NCBI GenBank assembly: GCA_003118195.1
Contig: BEXV01000037.1
Location: forward strand, 183,572 to 225,377
Direction of reading: 5' to 3'
Source of the DNA: Hemicentrotus pulcherrimus
Lineage: Eukaryota; Echinodermata; Echinoidea; Camarodonta; Strongylocentrotidae
Length of the DNA stretch: 41,806 bases
Positions 25,360 through 37,012 of the stretch are shown here, one piece after another. Positions within the stretch are counted from its first letter, which is position 1. Every line of letters begins with the position of its first letter. The translations under genes were made by a program, and so were the position numbers. The notes under the pieces are model-generated. The model did no database searches and was not told where the DNA came from. It saw nothing but the letters and a program-made list of their open reading frames with translations.

Positions 25360-25962
25360 TTAAAGGGCCACTCTGACCCAACTAACATAGCATTTTGAAA
25401 CATGAATACACCTCTACTTATTAATATTCCAGCCTCTGATTTTTAAGAAAATCTCTAAATCAACCAAAAAATGATAATTACCTTCCATTTTTCACAGATT
25501 TCACGCTTGCTGGGCTACGCCCCTCGAAAAGGGTAATACGGCTTGATGACGCAGTTGACGTTATGGCGGGAATATCCGATTTGTAAGACTCTCATTGTAA
25601 TTCATAATGAGTGACGAATTTGCAAGGAACATACTGGGATTATCAAGTGCATATTATTTTTCGGATAAATGTCTTTTTTTCTCTCTCAATTAATATCATA
25701 GTTTGCCTTTTTAAAGACAGTTAAATGCTTAAATCACCCTCCTTTTCACCGGAGAGGCACCTGCTGTGACGTCATATGTTATTGCGCAATACAGCTCCAA
25801 AACTTTTTTTTTTTGGAGCGTTCTGAGTCGTCATTTTTAAAGCTAGATTCATGATTTGTAAGAAAAACCATTGGCATGTTCGGAATCTCAGTCAAGAGTT
25901 ATTCTACATGCTTTTTTTTTTCTCATTTTTTTAGCCCGTTTTGGTTAAAGTGGCCCTTTAAA
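25360..25962. mobile_element. TTAA-bounded MITE, about 600 bp
   Basis: Both ends read TTTAAAGGGCCACT inward, and the inverted repeats continue weakly for about 10 more bases (CTGACCCAAC against TTAACCAAAAC). A TTAA lies at each border (25360-25363 and 25959-25962). TTAA target duplication is the signature of piggyBac-type transposons, so a non-autonomous relative is a reasonable guess. The interior contains TGACGTCAT and no transposase. Its termini match those of the element at 36860. Confidence 0.7.
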
Positions 25963-28900
25963 AAAACTTGCCCATGTACAGATTTTAGTGCATAAAACCC
26001 TCGCAATCCAAGCGGTTGTTGGTAAATGTGTACATGGCAGAGATCGATCATTGATGTATGATTTTCTCCCAAATATCCAAACACCTAGATAGAATAGCAA
26101 TACTGCTTTATGTCATGACAAACTCCTTATGCATAACTCACTCGAAATGTGAGTCAATATAAAATCACGTGACAGTATTTTACTCACATCTGTTTTAAGC
26201 AGATGAAGTATCGATGTCGATTTGAATGATACATGTCTAGAAAATGGTAGCTTCCTTCATCGTAATAGAACGAAAGTGGGCCACTCGACTCCGAGACTTA
26301 AACGAATTTCATGAAAGAAGTATGCCACATTGATTAAGCTCGTGATAGCGCGCGTGAAGCAGTGACACCCGCGACGTTGGGTCACCATCTTATCTCCCCA
26401 CCCCCTCAAAATAGAGGACGAAACTCTCCAACCAGGGCGATATAAAGTGCATCGTGTCACATCAAGCTGTCCATTAGATGCTACAAACATGACGAATTTA
26501 GCATTTTGAATTAGAAACCTGAAAGTGCTTTTGACGGCAATCGGAGAGAAAACGTGCTAAATTTGGCGGTATGTATTCCGAGTTTGCATGCTACTGCATC
26601 GATCTTGATAGAAATGCGATACCTAGTGCGTTTGAAATTCGCTTCTTAGCGAGACGACGATTGCAGTGATTGATTCGTTTGAAACGATTCTGCTGTGAAT
26701 TGTGACAATTTACCGTCCTTTTCGGCAAAAATACGAGACGACCAATCTCACAAGAGGGCTTCGAAGTTATTACGCATCCCCTCAGGGGCTCTGTTACAAA
26801 GGATTCTCATATACACATTACCAGGGTAGTACAATTGCAATGTCGATTTAGTTACCTGCTAAAGAAAGATAAATGATCTACCTTCATTACAAAACAGCAT
26901 TTTTTTTAAGGAATATTTGTAATGTGTAATGATGAAAATGTGTATCTTGCAATTCACAAAAGATATGTGTATGGTTGTTGTTTCGTATTCAGTATTAGCT
27001 GCACGGAAAGCGATACAAAGATTTTTGTTGTTGGGGAAAATCAGATAATGCGAAGAAGAAAAAAATCACAAACTGGTCTAAATTTCTCTAGAGGAGAGGC
27101 ACCATCCTCCCCACGTACACACTCTTTATTACGCCAATGGCCAGGATGATAAATAAGATGAATTATTTTATCAGGCATAGCTGTTCAACTATCAGGTCTA
27201 TAGCCCCCATGCCCCTTACATGTCCAGAGTTTAAATAAAATCTTATGAAATAAACATACGCCATCCCTCTGCCTCACCCCAACAAAACTAAGCCTATCCG
27301 ATATAGTAAGGATACGAGATGAGAAAAGGGGTTCCAGCATTGGCGGCAAGTGCTTATCTACCCCCAAATTCGTATTAATCAACTACGCGTATGGGTCAAC
27401 GAATCAATCAACAGATATGAATTGCTATTTCACTGACTGGAGTGAGTTGAAACCGCCCGGAGTCCAACATCTCTTGGTCGTTTGGAAGATGGCTCAACAC
27501 TTCATCCCTAATAGCATGCAAATGTAGATGTATTCCAGGCCTGGCGCCGCCTTGTCTTGCTTACACATGCAAGAGTAGGGAGACGGTACTGTGAAATAGA
27601 ATGCGTTTGTCATCGCTGCTATATAGTGTTCAGAACATTATTAAGAACTATCCTTTAAAACTGATGAAGATCCCAAACGGAATGTGACGATCTCGTGGTA
27701 TTGTTTTTAGGTCAGCGATACTATTTCATCACACCTAGCCAATTAAATCAAGACTGCAGTCTCATCAAGAGGGAGCATGCTTAATAGTATCCGATAGAAA
27801 CGCTACGCACAAACACAATGAACTGTTCCAAATCAATTTTCGTAGAAACGAAAAAAAACCTCCAGGCGTATTTCATAAGTGTTGATATAGTACCTCCCTG
27901 TACGTACTCTAAGAGAAAGATGTTTGTCGCATGATAGTGAAATCTGTACACAGTTAGTCCTGATTTAGCGACCATAGTCATGATAGAGGAACGGTCGCGG
28001 TTTTAAAGAAGCCGTATTTTTAGGTTTCACTGTAACTGCATTTATTAATGAACCATGCAGTAAATGGACCTGTTTTGGAGGCCGGTTATCTTATTTCACT
28101 TGGCTTGAGTATATTCATGTTTATTCCTTCGAACAATCTTTCAAATGAATATGATGGGTATTCACCATAACTGATTGAAATGCCTTTCAATTATTTCCAG
28201 AGCCAAGGGGGGCGATAAATATCTTTACTTACCTTAATTTAGAAGCAAGTCAATTTGCATCTTTTTAACAAAGGATCACAACTACCCAGTGAAATTTCGT
28301 TAGGAAATAAAGATTTGGAAGATTGGCTAGTTAAGAAAAGACAAAGGGGGTATAAATAAATGCACCGCTTACAAAACTGCATTTGATCGGTGAAAGCCAC
28401 CTTTTGAGAGGTGAAGGTCTTAGAAGCATCAAGTACAGTACGACGCGATGTACGTGAGAACACGAGAAGGTTTCCCCGCTCAACGCTCAGTCCTCTCCGC
28501 TTTATTTATATCGATAGGCGGGAAAAGTAATCATTTGGCGGGGAATTCTTATCAATGTCCCGCGGCCACAAGGTGTCCCATTGCGCCTGGATCCCAGCGT
28601 CACTAAAGGAGAGCTATACAGACCTTCGGGGGACATACCCCTATAAAGTTACGGTATACCACATTAAAACAGCGCTCTAGGGTCAGACCTCTCGCACCTA
28701 TCAGTTTGTTTGAAAAATATTTTCATATGCATACGGGGTGTAAAGGCATACTATGTTTCCCTGATCCATTCATTCATGTTTTCTCATGAGCAGGCTATCT
28801 ATTTGCCCCTCACGGAACGTGCTCTAATTGAAAGTTGTATTCTTGTAATTTCATGTCTGTAATACATTTTGGCAAATATTTGGGGTGTTCCATCGATCTT

Positions 28901-30423
28901 CACATATTTTTTTGTCTCGCGAGGATTCTTGCACATTCACCTAAGAGAAAGAAAACAGTCTTCATTCAATAACTTACTAAACAACTTGAGAGCAGTGCAT
29001 ACACAAATTGGTCCCATGGCTGTTCACCTGAAGATAAAAGAGGAAATTATACACGAACCTTAGGTATATTTCTTGTATCATCTTACATTGCCAATGTCCA
29101 CAAACATTAGGTGATATTTTGTTTCAAAGCGTATATTTTCCTTTCTTTCCATTTAACGGAAAGTTATATAATTATTATAACATAAATTAGATGTGTCTTC
29201 CGATATACGGTTATAAATACAAACAGATTACTTTTTTTTAACATTGTTTAATGTTTTTGGTGTGTTTCTGCATCGCTAATGATTGGATATCAAAGCGAAA
29301 CACGATCCTATGTTAAAGGTACGTCCTCTCTGTTAAGCTTGAGACTCTAGTAACATACTCCACACTGCATGTAGTTGTACACTCTATGATCCTTCCTTCG
29401 AAATGGACGTCTCAAATCGTAGAGGCCGTTGTTCTATGCTGAGATGTTCTAAAACTTGGTAAACACGCAAAACTAGTATACCGTTTTATCGTTAAAGTGG
29501 CCCAGTTAATGCGAGCATACGCGGCGCTCATGTATCAGTTTACCGTGACGTAATGACTTGCTACTTAGGTCTTCAATTGAAATCAAGTGTACCAAGCTGA
29601 AGTGGGATTGATACCAAGCACTTTCTTTGTGCTGAACTTGGGAATCTGGTGACTAAAAGGATACCGCCAAGCTTATGTGCAAGGGTATTACGATGGAAAG
29701 GGGGATACAATCCTACTCATATTGATGACAGCAGTCCCGAGCATGGTCGGAACTACCCTGGCAGTTTGTCTGCCGCAGACATCAGGGAGAATTACAGTGA
29801 TCCTCCTTAGGGATTTTAACCTACATGTATTATGGTACTCTTGCTATTAGCACCCAGATGTGATAATGTTAACTGTTTCCTGCTATAAAGCTGTTGTCAC
29901 ATTGTTGAAATAGATGTCTTTGAAACCCCCTTGGCTTCGAATCTCAAGTGGGAGTGTGTTTTGTGAATACTGACTAATGCAATGGTCATTGAATTTCATT
30001 AGAATAGGCGGCAATGGGCATGTGGGCCGGTTTCGGTCGATGAGCTTAATATAATCATGTTCTTTTTAGTCTTTTGTGGATGAATTGAATAATTTATTTC
30101 CCCACTCCGATTATCATCCAGTCAGTTTCGATAAACTAATTTGGAAAGAGAGTCTGATTAATAAACGATTCATAATTCTGCAGAGGGCTGTTGGCTATCG
30201 ATCAAATTGTAGAGGAAAATATTCTAAACTACATTTCTTTCTCTCCAAATAACAACAAATTACTTGACTTTCAATAACAATCGCTATTTTCTGAGCATTC
30301 TACCTTACAAGAATAAAGCGTTTACTTTGACATTTGACAGGAGAGATGTGGCGTATACCTCTGATTTTATTAAACTGTAATTTATTTCTTTGTCATCTTG
30401 TTGTCAATGTTCTGTCATCATAG

Positions 30424-30714
30424 ATATATGCATTGCAGCCTCAGAAGTGATATCTCGTGATCCAACCAATGCTACGTTTGATAATATTGTGGAATACGTG
30501 ATCAAAAAAGCACCCAATGCCAAAGGAGCAGTGGTGTTTGCCTCCGAGACAGACGTTCGATGGCTACTCGAGGCAGTGAAACGTGCAAATAAGACCAAGC
30601 ATTTCATCATGATTGGAAGTGACGACTGGGGTACGAAGCATAATGCAGTTGAGACGCAAGAGAAATCAGCGGAGGGCGCTATAACTCTTTTACCGGCTAG
30701 GACACCAGACAAAG
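30424..30714 (+). CDS. mGluR: Metabotropic glutamate receptor, binding-domain exon 2
   Basis: This 291-nt exon encodes residues 73-169 and the first base of codon 170. The acceptor is TCATCATAG|AT and the donor AAAG|GTAAAA. It forms much of lobe 2 of the Venus-flytrap domain. Recognisable blocks are ICIAASEVIS, KKAPNAKGAVVFA, LLEAVKRANKT, MIGSDDWGTK and AEGAITLLPAR. Each aligns without gaps or stops to the matching stretch of known mGluRs (for example NARAVI.FA, GSDSWGSK and EGAVTILP in group III). The Asp of GSD-x-W corresponds to a ligand-contact residue (mGluR1 Asp318) and is kept. Two N-glycosylation sequons (NAT, NKT) are present. ICIA after the junction is closest to group II, while the GSD-W-G and AEGAITLLP blocks are closest to group III. 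Confidence 0.96.
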
Positions 30715-32971
30715 GTAAAACAAAAAGAAACAATTTGTTTTTGTGTGTGTGCGTGAGTGTGTGTGTGCAATCTCAAATCTATTTAATTATTTTGTCTTAC
30801 ATTTTTAGTTAAATTCGAAATTAATAACCCTACAATACTTATCATGACGTCTGGTAAAAGTGAACTAAATAAATGATATCCATATGGTTTATTGTAATTT
30901 GATTTATAATTCTATAGTATCAGAGTTTGATTCGTTTTCTTGCAAATAGAAGCAGTGCACTTTTACAGATTCATAATATGATTGTAAGATATGTCAAATA
31001 GTATACCTTAGGGTCTATTTCAAGCAATCAAAAAGTAAGCAATATCATGTTTCCGAAGTCTTTAAAGATAAAGTTGAGTTCTGGTCATGGGATTGCATTG
31101 TGGAAGAAACGGCGTGGAATCTATCAGAAAAGTATTGCAAGGTTCTGGAATCATCAAAATGATAAGAAATTTGTCCAAATCTTGGCAAAGTTACAAGCAC
31201 TGCACACAGAATGATGTACACAGGACTACACGAGCACATGGCGAAAAAATCCCCCCCGATTTTTACGTATTTTATGTCATATTTAGAATATGAAGGCATT
31301 TGAAGAGCCATGCTTTTCAAGGAACATGTTTAATCTGATGTTTTTCCACCCTTGCATAATAACAATGATAACGCTCACAAATTATTTTTTACCTCTTCCC
31401 AGAACTCAACCTTCTCTTTAACTGGAAGTGAAAAATATACGTGATATTGTTTGGGTGTCCTTTTTCTCAATATTTACAATTTGAAATATTTGCATATCAG
31501 GTAAATTGAACACCATGTCATTTATTTTCATTTTTCTATCATTAATACACATATTGAATAATAAAGACTTGAACAATTGTTTTATAGTTTTTTTTTTATT
31601 TTAAGTCTTTAGATACTCATTTTACTTCGTTCATTTCATGTGAAGTATACGTTGTTTAATTTGTCCACAACAAAGTAAAGCTTTATTGACAGGAATTATG
31701 ACATAGTGATGTCACATGCCTTGTTTCCCTGGTGCGCCTGAACCCTCAATTTTAGAATCATCATATTCACAGAAATAATTAATACAGCATAATGGTGCAT
31801 GATTATGTAAGTCAATCTGCTGAAGGTGATAAAATGTATTTTTAGAGAATCGATTACGAAAAGAGATTTGTTGTGTAAAGAGTAAAATAAACTCCTCGTG
31901 AAAAGTAGTCCAACCTAAAAAAGGGGTTGAAAGTGCTAAAATTGGATTAGAGTGTAAATGGAATTCTTCTTCCCCTTGGGTTTTGAGGAGGAAATCTTAT
32001 TATGACGTTGAGGAAATAGATCTTGCTCGATAAAGGTGTTAGAGTGTTATCAAACGTAATAATCAGATTATGGTTTCATGTAACGAATTCAACAATTTGA
32101 AACACTGTCCGCTCTCTATGTTGCATATGTTGATTCGATTGTATAAAATGAAAATAAATGGCTGATTGGAACGACTGGGATAGTAATGTGTGGGGGTGTG
32201 CGTGCGTGTGGGTGTGTCCACATACATGTGCGTATACAATAGAACTCTACACTTTACTCTATCCAAAGACTCGATTTGAGTTGGGCTTTAAAAAAAAAAA
32301 TTTACGACGGTTCAATCAACATAACCTATAACATTGGAAATCATGTTTTGAGAATCCAGATAATTATCAAGTGATGTCCTCCATCGTATAGGGCTTAAAA
32401 GTTATATTCGGAATGTTTAAATAGGTCTAAGTTTTCCAAAAATATGTTTTAATTCATTTATTCTGGTTGGTATTGTTTCAATGAGTAAAGTATGATATTG
32501 TATTATCAATAGCCGTAGTTTAGTCAAAGAGGTATCTCTTTGGTTTAGTAGAGACTACAACAGCAGCAGGGGAGAAGGAGGAAGCGAATAGCAGAAGTAG
32601 TATCGTAGTGAGCAGAACAAAAGAACGGGAAAATGAAGAAGAAAAAAAAACAAGATGCAAAGTGCATTCAGCAGGGAGAGGATCAGCAATCATCATGAAT
32701 ACATTTTTAACCCATGGCCAACAGGAAAAGCGCATTCTTTATTCTAGACCTTTAGACCAATCGTTTCATCAAGGCATTGATAAATTAGGGCCATTCGAAT
32801 GTATCAATTTAGAAGGCCAACATCAATTTACGGTGAAGAAATAATGTCAGTTGGTAACTCTGTTCTCTTTCCTTCTCTTTCTCCACCCCTCCCCCTCCCT
32901 CTCTCTCTCTCCTTCTCTCTCTCTCTCTCTCTCTCTCCTCTCCCCCTCTCTCTCTCTCTCTCTCTCTAAAG
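30715..32971 (+). other. Intron, 2.26 kb
   Basis: Phase 1, GTAAAA...CTAAAG. It contains GT microsatellites at about 30741-30768 and 32187-32218 and a long CT tract at 32862-32967 that serves as the polypyrimidine tract of the acceptor. No other gene or element was recognised. Confidence 0.85.
32862..32967. repeat. CT microsatellite at a splice acceptor
   Basis: About 100 bases, almost pure pyrimidine and mostly CT dinucleotides. It ends three bases before the AG of the next exon and so supplies the whole polypyrimidine tract. Length variation here could affect splicing. Confidence 0.9.
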
Positions 32972-33130
32972 GTTTCGACAGCTATTTCACGTCGCTGAAC
33001 CCGCTGAACCACACCAACTTCTGGTTCAGACAGTTCTGGGAGAGGACCTTCCATTGTTCATTCAAGACCAGGGCCAAACGTGAGGAGGCGTCCTTCATGC
33101 CTACTGCTCAAACTGTAACACGATGCACAG
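32972..33130 (+). CDS. mGluR: Metabotropic glutamate receptor, binding-domain exon 3
   Basis: This 159-nt exon encodes residues 170-222 and one base of codon 223. The acceptor is CTCTCTAAAG and the donor ACAG|GTAAGA. The peptide starts GFDSYFTSLNPLNHTNFWFR and includes QFWERTFHCSF, matching the GFDRYF...W(F)xxFWE..F.C block of all mGluRs. FTSLNPxN is nearest to the group II version (FQSLNPYN), while GFD is nearest to group III. It ends in TRCTG, where group III receptors have KKCTG. There is one sequon (NHT). The acceptor AAAG lacks the usual pyrimidine before AG, but the long CT tract just upstream compensates. Confidence 0.95.
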
Positions 33131-36100
33131 GTAAGACTCGCGACTTTCAACATGCCCTCCTTATCCACACATGGCACATGGATCTGAACAAGGTTGCTAA
33201 GAATCTTTAAAACAGCTAAACAAAGTTCAGAATTTACAGCTCAAACTAGGACATAGATCACGTATAAGTCATTAACTTCTTTGTATCAATACTGAGATAC
33301 CAGGGTGGAAGGAAATTCTCTGTTTCTTCAGAATCATTCAGTTCTTCAGTTCATTGAGGGGTTCAATTCATTTATTTTTGTAAGAAGAGATGCCATTGAA
33401 AGTCATTGAATCAATTTTAGGACTCCATTTATATACTTTGCTTGTCATGATCAAAATGGAATACATTCCTTCAGAAGAAATTTTCAAATGCAAGAGTTTC
33501 GAGTGCTACGTGCCTAGAACACACATAATTAGATAAGGGAAATTTCGCGTTTCATAGTATCCATCAATTCACAATATTATTTCAGAAAACATACACATGA
33601 GTGACCTTGAATTCACATTAAGAAAAAACGCTGAAGCTATAAACTCAGATATGGTGTTCTGTTTGTTAGAGGGAAGTACTTTCTTCCGTATCTCATGAGT
33701 TATGAGTTGCTCAAGCAGAAGTACATCGCGTATGATTATTTCTGCATGTCATATTGTAGTGACTGGCTGATTAATTGGTCAAATGGATTGAGCGGTGTAG
33801 CACTTCCAACAATCTGCCGTCAGTAGAGATCTCGACTTTCTTTTTGAATCCCCGCTCTCCCTAATCGATCCACTTTTTGTGGCAGGCAAGCAGGAATGCA
33901 CGACTTTAAAATGATAGACATCGCAGAAATTTACCTCCTTAAGATAAGGAATTAATTTTGACAAAACATAGCGGGAAATGAAAACGAAGTATTCAGTGGA
34001 GAAGAAATTTCATCTCATCGCTTCGCGCAATTACTGCGTGCACACATGTTTAAGGTGGAATTTTGTCATTGCGCCTTTTCAGCCCGCTCATGTGGAGTGA
34101 CGTCTGGCTTATTTGATATGTTATTCAAAAAGGATCCATTGATTTTGTCAGCCGGCCTCTCCCATTAGTCTTAATTTTCTTGCGAGTTAGATTTCAAGAG
34201 ACCGACCTCCTGGAAGACACATTGCTTAAAGGTATGCATGTATTATCAGATCAAATGAAAATTACGGATGTTCCTGCATACCTATAGATTTTCTTGTTTC
34301 CGCTTAGGGATTGCGACATTGTATTGATGAATAAATAAGTTTTTCGCAGGGCCTTATGGGAGAAGAAAAAACAGAATTCAAAACAGAAAAGAAAACAACA
34401 TGTATTAAAGGACACGTAGATGTGACAGATCTCACCCTATAACGTCGTAAAAAGAAGATCATCAGAATTGTATCTTTTAAAAGATGTTAACAAACAAAAC
34501 CATTATATTGTTTTGAAATTATAGACATGGCCACTGACAAGCATAATATGAGTCATTTGATAACCATTTACTTATTTAGTTCGCGCTATTTATTAAACTC
34601 CATTAAACTGTTATATATTCAAACGTACTCTGCTATTACATTGGGGTATAGGGCAGAGTAGTTTGACAATAATATTACCTGCAACAAATTTGAATGTGTA
34701 TTCATTTGCACTTGGGGGGGGGGGTAGGGGTAAACATTTATACCGTTTCCAATAATGAGGACTATCTAATTTGGAGGATATATACATAACACGAGGTTTT
34801 GTCTTCATTTTTGTTTTGTTTTGCATGAAACTGAAACTCATTCAATACTCCGTCTTCAGGTGGTAGTCCTTATCTTTGAAAACATCATTATATTGAGCAC
34901 TCTCCTAATCTCCCCGAAATTACGAACTTGTGTTATCCTAGTACAACTTTGATAATAGGGGATGGGTTCCAAGAAACAATATCTTCGAAGAACTATATAT
35001 ATATATTTCTGCTGTTACTTTGCATGGACATTTCAGAGAAAATGACCATGGGCCACCGAAGAAATAGCCATTTGAAGTGGACAAAAAAGTGGAGCAAAAT
35101 GATTCTTCTTCTGAGAAGGGGGCCATTTATCCTTGGTACGTTTCAAACTCAAATTGGGCATCTCTGGCTAACCTGCATTCCTCCCATATTTTAGCGCCAT
35201 TTATCAGCTTGATTAATGACTCGGAAGACAGTACCTATAGCCAAGGATCGCATCGTGCGGACTCTCCGTCTGTTCCAATACAACCAACTTTAAAGCCAAC
35301 ACACTCTATACAATTCTGCATATTTCCTGTCATCGGGGTAACCTACGAGCATGTGACAATGTTATGATTAACTAAGTAATGTTTTGTTCAATTGTGATCA
35401 CTTCTTCGCCAAAATAGGGTAAACTAATTCATAACTAACATGGAGAGGGTTTATTCATGCATGCGTTATCCATGGGAACGACCTAATAACATCTTACAAC
35501 AACAATAACAATCATAGCTGGACAAAAATAAATTTCAATTTTTTGTATTTTCAAATATTATCAATGCCTTGCCATATATTACCCCCTACCCCCCCCCGAA
35601 AAAAAGAACTGAGAAGGAAGAAACGAAGAAGAGTCGGCCATTTAATCGACTAATTAACCATAGGGTAATGCAGTTTCTTTATATTTTCAACAACATTTTT
35701 GGAGCTCAATTTCGTTTATTATTATCTTCAGTCCTCTTGCAATTACAGGTGACATGGTATTTCAATTTCTTCTCTTAATATTATGAATACTTTAAAAAGG
35801 TCAAAGTCGAATGTTTGTACTTTGTATACGTGTCTGAGAAATAACTTGTTTTTATAGTATTGAGGACTATGTCGTACAATTCTTTTTCCCGAAAGTGCAA
35901 TGCCTTAATAATCTTGATGAAAAAATAATAATCATAATGGCTTTCTACACTGTCGTTTTGGTGTTCCAACCTATAATTTAATTGCTTATGATTTTGTCAA
36001 GTGAAAAAGATGCATTTGCAACTTGTGAGATTAATTGTATAAATAAGCTTCACAAAGGAAAATGTTCTTCGTAACTATAATTATGAGGTATTTAAGAAAG

Positions 36101-36342
36101 TGCAATGTTATCAACCATGATGTCAATGCAAAAATATTTGATCTCTATACCTCCGTTTTGGTGCGCCATCATATGAGTGGATTGTTGTCAAGTTGTAAAA
36201 AAAAAAAAAGACACAACTTTTGAGATAGATTTGTTAAATTAGCTTCACAAAGGAAAATGTTCCTCTTATAATTATGTAGTATAGTAGAAAGATATTTGAA
36301 ATATGTATCTCTTGGGTGTTTTTTTTTCTTCTTCTTCTTCAG
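33131..36342 (+). other. Intron, 3.2 kb
   Basis: Phase 1, GTAAGA...CTTCAG. It contains an 11-G run (34714-34724), a nine-C run (35589-35597), and a diverged tandem duplication just before the acceptor (35891-36290). No gene or recognisable mobile element was seen. Confidence 0.85.
35891..36290. repeat. Diverged two-copy tandem duplication, period about 200 bp
   Basis: GAAAGTGCAATG occurs at 35891 and 36096, CGTTTTGGTG at 35954 and 36154, and AGCTTCACAAAGGAAAATGT at 36046 and 36241. The shortening period (205, 200, 195) shows small deletions in the second copy. Confidence 0.8.
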
Positions 36343-36543
36343 GATTGGAGGTTTTCACGCCCGAGGTTTACGAGCAGGAGGGTAAGGTGGCGTTTGTCAT
36401 CGACGCCACCTACGCACTGGCCCACGCCCTACACCGGATGCAACGCGACCTGTGCAACGGCACGGAGGGGATGTGTAGTGCGGTGACCCAAGGTGTTGAC
36501 GGCAAGATGTATCTCGACTATCTCAAAGAGGTAGCCTTCAAAG
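36343..36543 (+). CDS. mGluR: Metabotropic glutamate receptor, binding-domain exon 4
   Basis: This 201-nt exon encodes residues 223-289 and one base of codon 290. The acceptor is a T-rich (CTT)n tract ending CAG; the donor is AAAG|GTATTG, a weaker site than the others. Blocks are VYEQEGKVAFVIDATYALAH, ALHRMQRDLCNGT and GVDGK. They match the YEQEGK..FVI.AVYA.AHALH.M...LC.......DGK stretch of mGluR lobe 1. Group I and II receptors carry AMK just before (I/L)DG, and that Lys (mGluR1 Lys409) contacts the ligand side-chain carboxylate. By eye this receptor has AVTQGVDG and lacks that Lys, as group III versions such as RMSTIDG also appear to. One sequon (NGT). Base composition is clearly GC-richer than the flanking introns. 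Confidence 0.95.
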
Positions 36544-36859
36544 GTATTGTCGAGTTTCAAGATAGATTTACAACATCTGCCGCTTTCCCGCGTAATCTAG
36601 CCATCCCTGGGCGTACTCCATCATACCTATAGGCATAACAAGAAAGAAGGGAAAAGAGGAATGGTGATTGGTGTTGATAAAGGCAAAGTAGGGGGCGCCC
36701 CCTCAAAAATCGGAAGCCACTGTCTTTCCTCCTTCTCCCTCCCATTTGCCATTCACATGCATTTTCTCTCGTGCTCTGCCAATGCAAGTGAGGGTGTGTG
36801 GAAAGATTTTCATAGCGTAAACATTGAAATCCTTGTCTCGAACACCTCCTCTTTTTACA

Positions 36860-37012
36860 TTAAAGGGGCACGTTCCTCGCAGTGTAGTTAGTGTAACATG
36901 CCATCTGCGTAAGAGCCGTATTCTGTTGGTGTCAATAAGCAGCTATAGCGCCGTCCGCTCGAGCGTACGTATTTTGAGCGCCCTCTGGAATACGGGGAAC
37001 ATGCCCCTTTAA
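36860..37012. mobile_element. TTAA-bounded MITE, about 150 bp
   Basis: The ends read TTAAAGGGGCACGTTCC and, inverted, TTAAAGGGGCATGTTCC, with one mismatch in 17. TTAA is at both borders (36860-36863 and 37009-37012). The inner sequence has GAGCGCCCTCTGGAA near the right end and no coding capacity. It is consistent with a piggyBac-like non-autonomous element and shares terminal sequence with the 25360 element. Confidence 0.8.

Noticed and set aside
29920..29950. GGCTTCGAATCTC, resembling a tRNA B box
   Set aside because: No matching A box, acceptor stem or cloverleaf could be assembled around it.
32851..33210. Open frame running through the CT tract into the receptor exon
   Set aside because: The Leu-Ser stretch is translated microsatellite; homology starts exactly at the splice acceptor at 32972.
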